From: Actinacidiphila oryziradicis
Lineage (GTDB): Bacteria; Actinomycetota; Actinomycetes; Streptomycetales; Streptomycetaceae
NCBI RefSeq assembly: GCF_005047355.1
Contig: NZ_SUMC01000056.1
Coordinates: 1-56,000 of the forward strand
DNA length: 56,000 bases
Direction: 5' to 3'
How positions within the stretch are numbered: position 1 is the first letter of the stretch; every line of letters begins with the position of its first letter. The notes beneath the pieces were generated by a model, which worked only from the letters and a program-made list of their open reading frames with translations, was not told where the DNA came from and made no database searches. Shown here in pieces: positions 16,066 to 23,935 of this stretch. A program made the position numbers and the translations under genes.

Positions 16066-16272
16066 ATGGCCAGCGGCACCGTGAAGTGGTTCAACTCCGA
16101 AAAGGGCTTCGGGTTCATTGCCCAGGACTGCGGAGGCCCCGACGTCTTCGCCCACTACTCCAACATCTCCGGCAACGGATACCGCGAACTGACCGAGGGC
16201 GAAGCCGTCACCTTCGACATCACCCAGGGCCAGAAGGGCCCGCAGGCCGAGAACATCAGCCGCACCCACTGA
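16066..16272 (+). CDS. CspA-family cold-shock protein
   Basis: 68 aa, ATG 16066 with GAAGGA upstream. The single OB-fold has both RNA-binding motifs: KGFGFIAQD (RNP-1) and DVFAHYSNI (RNP-2), after the invariant start SGTVKWFNSEKGFGF. Cold-shock proteins bind single-stranded RNA or DNA and melt RNA secondary structure. The RNP-2 variant FAHYSNI (instead of FVHYSAI) and a cysteine in QDCGG are slight departures from the commonest actinobacterial forms. It is monocistronic, with its own terminator at 16293. Confidence 0.95.
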   Translation: MASGTVKWFNSEKGFGFIAQDCGGPDVFAHYSNISGNGYRELTEGEAVTFDITQGQKGPQAENISRTH

Positions 16273-16292
16273 CTCCCCCAGCTATGCCCCCC

Positions 16293-16320
16293 GGGCCGGA
16301 CCGCCCTCGCGGTCCGGCCC
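16293..16320 (+). terminator. Hairpin terminator of the cold-shock gene
   Basis: Perfect 11-bp stem, GGGCCGGACCG (16293-16303) with CGGTCCGGCCC (16310-16320), loop CCCTCG. It begins 20 bp after the csp stop. There is no U-tract, as is usual for actinomycete hairpin terminators. Confidence 0.75.
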
Positions 16321-16587
16321 GCAGAATGACCGCCCCGGCGGCCGGCAACCGGGACGACGCGGGCGTCTATGCCTGCTGGTCGCTGTTCAGTGCGCCCCGA
16401 ACGGGGCTGGCCCGAGGCCGGAGCAACCGCTCTCCCTGAGTCCTCCAGTAGCCATGAACTCGCCTTCGCGTCCATCGGGCATGCGCAGAATGCCGGGCGC
16501 CGCATCGAACAGGTCCACGTCGTCTGCTTCCGTGGCCAACGTGACACTGCCGCCGCGCGCCCTGGCCGAAGACGTCGCAGGGTTCGC

Positions 16588-16951
16588 CGCGGCCCACGGT
16601 GGCCACGTCGAGCCGGTCCTGATCTTCCGGGGCGAGGTGACGGCCCTGACCGGGCCGCCTGCCCTCCCGCTCGGTCTGGGCACCCTGGCTACCGTGCCCT
16701 CTGTCGCCTACACCCACCGGTTCACCCGGGGCGACGTCCTGCTGCTGGGCACCGATGGGCTGGTCGAAGCCCGCGACGCGACCGGCGCCTTCTACCCACT
16801 GCTGGACCGGCTCCGGTACCGCTTCGCCGACCAGCCCGACCCAGGCCCCGCCGAGGTCGTGGACTTCCTCAACACGGACCTGCCCTGTCATACCCCCTAC
16901 TTCCACGACGACGTCGCCATCCTCGCGATCGCCCCGCACGGACAGGAATAG
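16588..16951 (+). pseudogene. C-terminal remnant of a SpoIIE/PP2C-type phosphatase
   Basis: From about 16588 the frame reads GHVEPVLIFRGEVTAL, then ALPLGLG, FTRGDVLLLGTDGLVEARD and HDDVAILAIAP. These are the last three conserved blocks of PPM-type Ser/Thr phosphatases (the GD-TDG-E block and the DD metal-binding end). The upstream metal-binding Asp residues and any GAF/PAS sensor are missing, and the codons before 16588 look like unrelated sequence. It cannot be active. An intact relative with the same ending occurs at 29961. Confidence 0.7.
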
Positions 16952-17218
16952 ACCCTGCAGGAGATGCCGACCCCGGCGCCGTCCACCGCCGTTGGCCGGC
17001 AGCGCAGCCCCGGCGCCGCTGCCCTGGTAGGTGGCGGCGGTGATCGAGCTGTATTCGACGGCGTCTTGACGGTCGATCGGCTCGGAAGGGTGACGGGAGA
17101 GGACACCGGACCCTGTTAGTACAGTAACGGCCCCCCCGTAGCGCTCTCTGTAGTGCCAGAGCGGCGTGCGGTCGCAGTACCCATCGCGCCCGGGCTACCG
17201 CGTGCGGTGGATGCGGCG

Positions 17219-18076
17219 TTAGGAGACGTCCGTCGGTAGATGCGCTGCCCGGTATTGGGTGGGTCGCAGGCCCTTCAGTTCGCGGAAGCGGCGGTTGAAG
17301 TTGGAGAGGTTCTGGTAGCCACTGCGGGCGGCGATCTCCGTCACCGGCAACGCGGTGCTGGTCAGGAGGGTGCAGGCCGTCTCTACGCGGAGCTGGTTGA
17401 CGTAGTCGGTGAGTGTGCGGCCCATCGCGCGGCGGAAGAAGCGGCTGAAGGACGTCGGGGGCATGTGGACCAGGGCGGCCACTTCCGTCAGGTGGACGGG
17501 CTCGGTGTGGGTTTGCTGCAGATGGCGGCAGACGGCGTCGATGCGGTCGCGGACCGCGGTGCTCGGTGCGGGGGCATAACCGGGGTTGGTGATCGGGGTG
17601 GCGGTGGCGTTAAAGGCGATGCGGCGTAGGCCGTCCAGGAGTGCCACGGTCTGCGCCGCGGTCTCGAGTCGGGGCAGCCGGGTGAGCAGGGCGTGCACCT
17701 CGGCGGGGACGTGGCCGAAGCGCAGGCCGCGGGCGGAGCGGGCCAGGAGGTCGGAGAGAGTGCGGAATTGGGGGAGGTTGAAGAAGTGCGGGCCGAGGAA
17801 GTCGTGCCGGAACTGTGCCACCGCGGCTTCGGCCATGCCGTCGTACAGCTCGGAGGTGAAGGTGTGGGGCAGGTCGGGGCCGAGCAGGACCAGGTCGCCG
17901 GGGTGGTAGCGCTCCACGGTGGTACCCACATAGCGGGTGCCGGTGCCCTCGGTGATGAGGGTGAGCTCGTACTCGCGGTGGTAGTGCCAGGAGAAGTCGA
18001 AGGCTTCCTGGCGGCGGATGAAGCAGCTGAAGGTGGTCCCGTCAGGTATGCCCGGCAGCTCGTAGCGCGGCTTCAC
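17219..18076 (-). CDS. AraC-family regulator with N-terminal cupin domain
   Basis: 285 aa, GTG 18076. Residues 20-90 form a cupin sensor (FSWHYHREYELTLITEGTG, HPGDLVLLGPDLPHTF). The C-terminal ~100 residues contain the two AraC helix-turn-helix units (VHLTEVAALVHMPPTSFSRFFRRAMG and LPVTEIAARSGYQNLSNFNR, each cut here to its core) and the ending LKGLRPTQYR. The gene is divergent from the PhyH-type dioxygenase at 18224, with 147 bp between starts, a typical arrangement for a local activator. The cupin His residues might bind a small molecule such as a sugar or aromatic compound; the ligand is unknown. Confidence 0.9.
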   Translation of the reverse strand: MKPRYELPGIPDGTTFSCFIRRQEAFDFSWHYHREYELTLITEGTGTRYVGTTVERYHPGDLVLLGPDLPHTFTSELYDGMAEAAVAQFRHDFLGPHFFNLPQFRTLSDLLARSARGLRFGHVPAEVHALLTRLPRLETAAQTVALLDGLRRIAFNATATPITNPGYAPAPSTAVRDRIDAVCRHLQQTHTEPVHLTEVAALVHMPPTSFSRFFRRAMGRTLTDYVNQLRVETACTLLTSTALPVTEIAARSGYQNLSNFNRRFRELKGLRPTQYRAAHLPTDVS

Positions 18077-18223
18077 GCGGCCATCCTAGCCGGGGACGGG
18101 CGGAGGACGTGAGTGGCAAGTGAGTACCAGAAGTGGGTAACCGCGGTGTGGTGGCGCCTGCGGCGTCCTGCCACGGTGGGGAGCGGTAACCCACCCGCCC
18201 CATGACGCATGAGAGCAGGTCAT

Positions 18224-19060
18224 ATGACCGCCATAACGGAAGCACCGGTCTTCGAGCTGGAGGTCCCGTACCAGGGCCTGGCCCCGACCGCGACCGCCGA
18301 CTTCAACCGCGACGGCTTCATCCACCTCTCAGGTGTGCTGTCTCCGGAGACGATCGCGGAGTACGAGCCGACGATCACCTCTGAGGTGATCCGGCTGAAT
18401 ACCCAGCATCTGCCGCTGGAAGAGCGCGACACCTACGGCAAGGCGTTCTTGCAGGTGACGAACTTGTGGCGGGAGAACGAGAAGGTCAAGGAGCTGGTCT
18501 TCTCCCGCCGCCTGGCGGGCATCGCGGCCAAGCTGCTCGGCGTACACGCCGTGCGCCTTTACCATGACCAGGCCCTGTACAAGGAGCCCAGCGGCGGCAT
18601 CACGCCCTGGCATGCCGACCAGTACTACTGGCCGCTGTCCTCCGACCGTTGCCTGACGATCTGGCTGCCGCTGCAGGAGACCCCGCTCGAGATGGGCCCG
18701 TTGGCCTTCGCCCGCGGTAGCCACAACTTCTCGTACGGCCGCGACCTGCCGATCTCCGACGAGTCCGAGGCCCGGCTGAAGCAGGCTGTCGCCGAGCAGA
18801 ACTTCGAGGACGTGGTCGAGCCCTTCGCCCTCGGCGACGCCAGTTTCCACCGCGGCTGGACCTTCCACCACGCGGGGCCGAACCGCGGCACGGTGCCGCG
18901 CCGGGTCATGACGGTGATTTACATGGACGCCGACATCCGCGTCGCCGAGCCGACCAACGACAACCAGGCCGCCGACCGCGGCTGGATGCCAGGCACGGCG
19001 GTGGGCCAGGTCCCGGACACACCGCTCAACCCGGTGCTGTATGACGGCCGGGTCGCCTGA
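18224..19060 (+). CDS. Phytanoyl-CoA dioxygenase (PhyH)-family Fe(II)/2-oxoglutarate oxygenase
   Basis: 278 aa, ATG 18224 after AGCAGGT. The double-stranded beta-helix core carries the HxD metal motif in TPWHADQYYW and the distal His/Arg pair in FHHAGPNRGTVPRRV (His iron ligand, Arg for 2-oxoglutarate). PhyH-family enzymes hydroxylate lipids, ectoine or secondary metabolites using O2 and 2-oxoglutarate. MGPLAFARGSH is also family-typical. The substrate cannot be predicted. It is transcribed divergently from the AraC regulator and ends at a strong hairpin (19075-19110). Confidence 0.9.
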   Translation: MTAITEAPVFELEVPYQGLAPTATADFNRDGFIHLSGVLSPETIAEYEPTITSEVIRLNTQHLPLEERDTYGKAFLQVTNLWRENEKVKELVFSRRLAGIAAKLLGVHAVRLYHDQALYKEPSGGITPWHADQYYWPLSSDRCLTIWLPLQETPLEMGPLAFARGSHNFSYGRDLPISDESEARLKQAVAEQNFEDVVEPFALGDASFHRGWTFHHAGPNRGTVPRRVMTVIYMDADIRVAEPTNDNQAADRGWMPGTAVGQVPDTPLNPVLYDGRVA

Positions 19061-19074
19061 CCGCCCGAGCCGCG

Positions 19075-19110
19075 AGGCGCCCGGTCTGCTCCGTGCCGGA
19101 CCGGGCGCCT
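19075..19110. terminator. Bidirectional hairpin terminator
   Basis: Perfect 12-bp stem, AGGCGCCCGGTC (19075-19086) with GACCGGGCGCCT (19099-19110) and a 12-nt loop. It lies 14 bp after the PhyH stop and 15 bp beyond the end of the convergent metallo-hydrolase remnant, so it can serve both. Confidence 0.75.
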
Positions 19111-19124
19111 TCGCGTGTGCCCGC

Positions 19125-19359
19125 TCAGTGCCCCCGGCCGATCCACTCCTGCAGGTGCGGCGCCTCCGCCGCGATCGTTGTCGTATCGCCGTGGCCGGTG
19201 CGGACCACCGTCTGGGGCGGGAGGGGCAGGAGGCGGTCGCGGATCGAGGCGATGATCGTCGGGAAGTGGGAGAAGGACCGGCCGGTCGCCCCCGGCCCGC
19301 CCTGAAAGAGGGTGTCGCCAGTGAAGACCGTGTCCAGGGTGGGCGCGTGCAGGCACACC
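19125..19359 (-). pseudogene. C-terminal remnant of an MBL-fold metallo-hydrolase
   Basis: The minus strand reads VCLHAPTLDTVFTGDTLFQGGPGATGRSFSHF in pieces (VFTGDTLF is the metal-binding Asp strand) and ends with the last metal His in VVRTGHGDTTTIAAEAP and LQEWIGRGH. This is the C-terminal third of a glyoxalase II-like hydrolase. Homology stops at about 19359, where the plus-strand kinase remnant begins, so the N-terminal HxHxDH site is gone. Confidence 0.75.
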
Positions 19360-19793
19360 AGCTGACGGTCCAGGTCATGCACGGCGACCTGGCCGGTCCC
19401 AACGTCCTGTTGAAGAACGACGATGTCGCCGCGATCGTGGACTTCGGACCACCCACACCTGGGTACCTCGCCTGGGAAATCGTGCGTCTTGGCTGTGACC
19501 CCAAGAGCGTCCTGTCCAACGGTGTGGAGAGCTGGCTCAAGGGATACACCGATCTCGCCCTGGCCTATCGAGACGCCAACCCCAAGGCGCCTGCGGACGA
19601 CCTCTTGTCCTCGCTTCGTGTCGGCTGTGCAGCCAAGCTCTGCTCGACCTTTCCGTTGTCGGCACCAGTGGAACGACCGCACCTCGTCGACGCCGCACTC
19701 GAGTCCTACGCGCGGGCACGGCACGAGGCAGCTCTGATGCTGCTGGACCGGCTACCTGTCCTGGAGGAGGCCCTGCGTGACACTCTTCGCTGA
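19360..19793 (+). pseudogene. C-terminal remnant of an APH-type phosphotransferase
   Basis: Begins at LTVQVMHGDLAGPNVLLKND (catalytic loop HGDxxxxN) and IVDFGPPTPGYLAWEI (metal-binding DFG-like motif), then about 110 residues of C-lobe helices ending EEALRDTLR. The N-lobe with the ATP-binding lysine is absent. It belongs to the same broad family as the split kinase at 23170/54588 but is clearly a different subgroup. It is head-to-head with the metallo-hydrolase remnant at about 19360, where both lose their N-termini. Confidence 0.75.
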
Positions 19794-19923
19794 GTTCATG
19801 CCCCTCACGGTCGGCGTAACTCACGCAAGCCGCAGGCCCGGACGGTGCGTGGACGGAGGCCGGCCGGAATTCCCGGCACGCAGCGTCGATGCCGTCGTGT
19901 GCAACTCGGCGGTGTAGCAGAAG

Positions 19924-20022
19924 ATGGCGATCCTCGCCGAGGCCACCGCCCAGACCAAGCCAGACGACGTCACGGTGACGAGCTGGCTCGTGATCGTCGC
20001 CAAGCTCCCGGAGGAGGTATGA
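19924..20022 (+). CDS. Possible 32-codon gene remnant
   Basis: ATG 19924 to TGA 20022 encodes MAILAEATAQTKPDDVTVTS plus a short hydrophobic end. Its last codons contain GGAGGAGG followed by an ATGA overlap, as if a second coding region started at 20019, but that region loses protein-like character before the NUDIX gene. Either this is a relic of a small operon or chance. The remaining 19794-20102 stretch holds nothing recognisable. Confidence 0.2.
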   Translation: MAILAEATAQTKPDDVTVTSWLVIVAKLPEEV

Positions 20023-20102
20023 CGCCGAACGCGCTTGCCCCGGCGTCTTCTACGACGGCATCTTCCCTGACCGCGCCACGAGAGCTCCCGGAGGCGGAGG
20101 GG

Positions 20103-20663
20103 TTACCTGATTCCGGTCGATGTGGTGACCGCCCGTGCGATCCGGGGCCCGACGAGGCGCTCCGCCAGATCCAGCGGGTACCAGGCGGCGCCGGTCACCT
20201 CGGACTCCTGGATACGCCCGACCTCGGCGTCGGCCGTCGTGAAGACATAGCCGAAATCCAGGTGGTAGTGGTCCGGCTCGCCCTTTGCGGGCCTGGCCGG
20301 CACCCGGCCGAACTCGACATAGGCGGGGTGCGCCGAGACGGGGACGACCTGGCCGGGGTCGATGCCGGTCTCCTCGGACAGCTCCCGCAACGCCGCGCCG
20401 ACCAGCGTCTTATCGATCGGCTCAAGATGACCACCTGGCTGCAAAGTGATCCCGTACGCGAGGTGTTCGATCAGAAGGACCTCGATGCCGTCCCGGACCA
20501 GCAGTGCGCCGGCGGTGACGTGCATCGGAAAGGTGCGCCGCGAGGCGAACCCCCGGCCTTCGGCCAGGAGCCGCAGCGGCTCCGCCAGTTGTCCGGCCTC
20601 CTGCGGGTAGCGCTCAAGGTAGGCGGTGAGCACTCCCGCGATGTCGGAATCAGTGATCGCCAC
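20103..20663 (-). CDS. NUDIX hydrolase
   Basis: 186 aa. The Nudix box is present as GGHLEPIDKTLVGAALREL followed by SEETGI. It carries the one-residue insertion between the first Gly and the REL core seen in many actinobacterial members, and the catalytic RELSEE residues are intact. The enzyme should hydrolyse a nucleoside diphosphate linked to another group, with release of Mg-bound phosphate products; the substrate is unknown. An N-terminal ~40-residue helix precedes the domain. It is divergent from the ABC transporter at 21023. Confidence 0.88.
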   Translation of the reverse strand: MAITDSDIAGVLTAYLERYPQEAGQLAEPLRLLAEGRGFASRRTFPMHVTAGALLVRDGIEVLLIEHLAYGITLQPGGHLEPIDKTLVGAALRELSEETGIDPGQVVPVSAHPAYVEFGRVPARPAKGEPDHYHLDFGYVFTTADAEVGRIQESEVTGAAWYPLDLAERLVGPRIARAVTTSTGIR

Positions 20664-21022
20664 AGGTCATCGCCCTCCGCTCGGACCGAGGAGGGTTCCG
20701 CCGAGATGGGCCGCTCGAAGGCGCACGTGCACAGTCAGCTCCACAAAGGTCGTGGCGTACCGGAAGCCCCGCACTCTACAAGTCCGCCCGGCCCCATACG
20801 CACCAAGGAGCCGGTTGGCGTGCGGCGCTTGGGAACCTCGGCGATTCGGCCAACCGCCCTTGGTGGCAGTGCCGTTGCAGGAGCTGGGTCGGTGCAGTTT
20901 CCACGGTTCCTCGAACGCTCTATCCCGGGACTTCAGGACCGACCGAAAAACGTGTGTTCGATATCAGGGCTGTGTCGTTGAGCCTCGCGTACCAGCCGTG
21001 ACCGACCGACAGGGGGATCGAC
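20664..21022. other. Divergent intergenic region with an inverted repeat
   Basis: About 360 bp between the NUDIX and ABC transporter starts. It contains CGGTTGGC (20812-20819) and GCCAACCG (20849-20856), an 8-bp inverted repeat with 29-nt spacing that might be a regulator site. The AGGGGG ribosome site for the TTG start at 21023 lies at its end. No small gene was recognised. Confidence 0.4.
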
Positions 21023-22963
21023 TTGACCTCGGGTAGCACAGCCGCACAGCCGAGCACGGACGAGGCGGAGGGGACTCCACCGGACAGCGGGGGCGCGGTG
21101 CAGGAGGAGGAGTTCCAGTTCCGGGACGAGTCCCGGCTCCAAGCCGGCGCGCAGATGACGACGACCACGATGGCGCGGCGTCTGCCCGTGCTGGTGCGCC
21201 GGTCGTTGCGGATGGCGTGGCAGGTGGACCGGGGCGCGACGGCCGGGCTGCTCGCGTGCCAGATCGGCACCGGCGTGCTGGCCGCGCTGGGCCTGTTCGC
21301 CGTGACTGGGACCCTCACCGCGCTGATCTCCTCGGGCGACATCACCGAGCGGCTGCGGGAGGCGGCTCCGCAGCTGGCTGTCATCGCGGTGGCCGCCGGG
21401 CTGCGCGCCCTGCTGGGGGTCACGGTGACCTGGCTGACCGGGCGGCTGCGGCCGGTGCTCGCCCGGGCCGCGGAGGTCAGCATGGTCGAGGCGGCTCTCG
21501 GCGCCGAGGCCGCGGCGAACAACCAGCCGGGGTACAACGACCAGTACGACATCGCCGACCGCGGCGCGCAGGTCACCCCTGACCTCGTGGAGGAAGCCCA
21601 GGACGTGCTGGCCGCCACGGCGACCCTCGCCGCTGGTGCCACGGTCCTTACCGTGATTCACCCGGTTCTGTTGCCTCTGCTTCTCCTGGCGTGCCTGCCG
21701 CAGGCCGCCGCGTACGTGCGCGCGGCCCGCGTGGTGTACCTCGCGGGCCTGGAGACGTCGGGGCGCCGGCGGATGCTGCACAAGCTGCGCTGGCACATGT
21801 CCTACATGGAGTCCAGTGAGGAGATGCGGGCCTGCCTGGCCGGTCCGTTCCTCCTCGGCCGCTACCGGCGCCTCGCCGCGTCGGTCAACGTCTCGGAGCG
21901 CGAGGCCGCGAACACCGGGGCCTGGATGGGCCTTGCCGGTGCGGCGGCCGGTGGAGTCGCCTCGGCGGCGGTCTGGGCGACCTTGCTGTGGCTGCTGGTC
22001 TCCGGCCGGATGGAGTTGGCGGCGGGCGGCGGCGCGGTCTTCGCCCTGCAGACGGCGACCGGCTCCGTACGGGGCATCATCAACGGCGGGGCCCGGTTGG
22101 TGCGCACCGGCTGGTACGTGCAGGACTGGCAGAACTTCCTCGACAACGCCCATGGGCAGGCGATGGTGGCCTCGCGTGGCTCCGAAGTGCTGTCGGCGCC
22201 GCCGGAGCGGTTCGAGGTCCGCGACGTCACCTACCGGTACGACGGTGCGGAGAAGGACAGCCTGTCCGGGGTGTCGCTGAAGGTACGGCGCGGGGAGATC
22301 GTGGCGCTGGTCGGGGAGAACGGGTCGGGGAAGACGACGCTGTCCCGGCTGATCTGCGGGCTGCTGCTGCCGACCTCCGGGGAAGTGGCCTGGGACCACA
22401 CGACCACCGCGCGGCTGGAGCCGTGGGAGGCGTGGAAGCACGTAGCGGTAGCACCGCAGCGGTTCACCTACCTGCCGCTGACCCTCCGCGACAACGTCAC
22501 CCTGGGGCAGGGCGACACCAGTGACGCCGCGCTCATGGCGGCCTGTGAGGCGTCCGGAGCCGCGGACATGCTGCCCGCCCTCCGTTCCGGCCTTGACACC
22601 CTCCTGACCTCCGAATGGTTCGGCGGTCACCAGCTGTCCGGCGGCCAGTGGCAACGCGTCATCCTGACCAGGGCATTTCACCGGAAGGCCGAACTGCTGG
22701 TGATGGATGAGCCCACGGCCGCCCTCGACGCCCGGGCAGAGCACCATGTTTTCACCGGCCTGCGGGACCTGGCCAAGGACAGGGCCATCCTTCTGATCAC
22801 GCACCGGCTCGCCAACGTCGCCGTGGCCGACCGGATCGTCGTCCTCGACCAGGGCCGCCTCGTCCACGAGGGGACGTACGCGCAGCTCACCCGCGAACCC
22901 GGGCTCTTTCGGACCCTGTGGGAACTGGAGCAGCGCACCGGCGGTGCGCCCGGTCCCACCTGA
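21023..22963 (+). CDS. ABC transporter, fused membrane and ATPase domains
   Basis: 646 aa from TTG 21023. Residues about 55-360 are a six-helix exporter-type membrane domain. The C-terminal ATPase has Walker A GENGSGKTT, Q-loop VAVAPQRFTYLP, signature LSGGQWQRV, Walker B LLVMDEPTAALD and switch His in LLITHRLAN. Only one half-transporter is encoded, so it should work as a homodimer. Exporters of this layout often accompany peptide or natural-product genes, and the neighbouring kinase and methyltransferase would fit that, but no precursor was found. A hairpin terminator follows at 22986. Confidence 0.93.
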   Translation: MTSGSTAAQPSTDEAEGTPPDSGGAVQEEEFQFRDESRLQAGAQMTTTTMARRLPVLVRRSLRMAWQVDRGATAGLLACQIGTGVLAALGLFAVTGTLTALISSGDITERLREAAPQLAVIAVAAGLRALLGVTVTWLTGRLRPVLARAAEVSMVEAALGAEAAANNQPGYNDQYDIADRGAQVTPDLVEEAQDVLAATATLAAGATVLTVIHPVLLPLLLLACLPQAAAYVRAARVVYLAGLETSGRRRMLHKLRWHMSYMESSEEMRACLAGPFLLGRYRRLAASVNVSEREAANTGAWMGLAGAAAGGVASAAVWATLLWLLVSGRMELAAGGGAVFALQTATGSVRGIINGGARLVRTGWYVQDWQNFLDNAHGQAMVASRGSEVLSAPPERFEVRDVTYRYDGAEKDSLSGVSLKVRRGEIVALVGENGSGKTTLSRLICGLLLPTSGEVAWDHTTTARLEPWEAWKHVAVAPQRFTYLPLTLRDNVTLGQGDTSDAALMAACEASGAADMLPALRSGLDTLLTSEWFGGHQLSGGQWQRVILTRAFHRKAELLVMDEPTAALDARAEHHVFTGLRDLAKDRAILLITHRLANVAVADRIVVLDQGRLVHEGTYAQLTREPGLFRTLWELEQRTGGAPGPT

Positions 22964-22985
22964 GCCACCGCCGCAATCCTGAGCC

Positions 22986-23015
22986 GACCCCGGCCGTCCG
23001 GCAACGGCCGGGGTC
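22986..23015 (+). terminator. Hairpin terminator after the ABC transporter
   Basis: Perfect 12-bp stem, GACCCCGGCCGT (22986-22997) with ACGGCCGGGGTC (23004-23015), loop CCGGCA, 22 bp after the stop codon. It separates the transporter from the downstream phosphotransferase gene. Confidence 0.75.
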
Positions 23016-23169
23016 CTCTGACCCGCCGACCTGGCCGGCCGATCCGGCACCCCTGACGACCAACGCGACCGACACCCCCGGGAGGAACCGTGTTCCCCGA
23101 CCGCACCGAACCTGATGGCGGTGTGCCCTGCCGCTCCGCCATCCCGCGCCCGGGCGCGAGGTCTGCCGG

Positions 23170-23847
23170 ATGAGCCAGACGAAGCCGCTGCCCGCGGCCC
23201 TGCAGCGCTGGGCGGAACAACGGATCGGCGGCCCCGTCGTGTCCGTCCGCGACGCCTCGCACGACTGGGACCGCTCCCGGGTGTGGGACCTGGAGGGTGA
23301 ACGCGGGGTGCACCACTACCTGAAGGTCTCGCCCTCGGTGAAGTTCTTCACCCGTGAGAGCCGGGCATACCGTCACATTGTCCCCGCTCTCGGACACACC
23401 CGGGCGCCCCACCTCATCGACAGCCGAGCCCAGGACCTGGCCCTGCTGCTCACCGCGGTCCCCGGTGCCCCGGCGAAGGAACTCGGCTTGGACGTCGCCG
23501 AGTGGCGGACCGTGCACCAGCAGGCCGGAGCGCTCTGCGCCCGGCTCCACGAGGCGGGAGAACTCGACCGCGGCGACCGGGTGGAGGCCGAAGCCTCTTT
23601 GAACGCCGCCGCTGACGGAGCGGAGAAGTACCTGGCTCGCGCCGGGGACCGGCTCAACCAGGACGAGCAGCAGCGGATCCGGGACCACGCTGCCCGCCTT
23701 CGCCGCGTCGGCCCGGTGCCCGTCGGCTATATCCACGGCGACAACCACGCCAGGAACATCCTCTACACCCCCGACGCCGCAGATGAGACGGACGATCCCG
23801 ACGTCTTCGTGGCGGTGATCGACTTCGAGCGATTTGTCTCCGCTTAG
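23170..23847 (+). CDS. APH-type phosphotransferase, 5' part of a gene split by the 30.8-kb element
   Basis: 225 codons. The N-lobe (HDWDRSRVWDLEG, YLKVSPSVKFFTRE with the ATP lysine) and catalytic loop (YIHGDNHARNIL) are present. The protein breaks off at VIDFER, in the metal-binding strand, followed by the foreign codons FVSA and a stop inside the mobile element. The missing C-lobe lies at 54588-54843: joining GAG (23827-23829) to CGC-ACC (54586-54591) continues the frame as ERTGIGVAIDDFVWL and yields a 305-aa kinase, the normal family size. As it stands the enzyme lacks a third of its C-lobe and is probably inactive. Confidence 0.9.
   Translation: MSQTKPLPAALQRWAEQRIGGPVVSVRDASHDWDRSRVWDLEGERGVHHYLKVSPSVKFFTRESRAYRHIVPALGHTRAPHLIDSRAQDLALLLTAVPGAPAKELGLDVAEWRTVHQQAGALCARLHEAGELDRGDRVEAEASLNAAADGAEKYLARAGDRLNQDEQQRIRDHAARLRRVGPVPVGYIHGDNHARNILYTPDAADETDDPDVFVAVIDFERFVSA
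23828..23843 (+). other. attL: left junction of the mobile element
   Basis: The shared core AGCG (23828-23831) is followed by element sequence. From 23830 the end reads CGATTTGTCTCCGC, an imperfect inverted match (11 of 14) to the right end, GCCGACACAAAGCG. GTCTC recurs at 23836, 23855 and 23904, which may be accessory recombinase sites. The exact crossover position within AGCG cannot be set from one sequence. Confidence 0.75.
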
Positions 23848-23935
23848 TGGTCATGTCTCATAGCCGGAGCGAGTGAGGCCCTGACCTGCGTTTGTGCTTT
23901 GCAGTCTCTGTTGTCCCCCACGTACCGTCCCGGCC

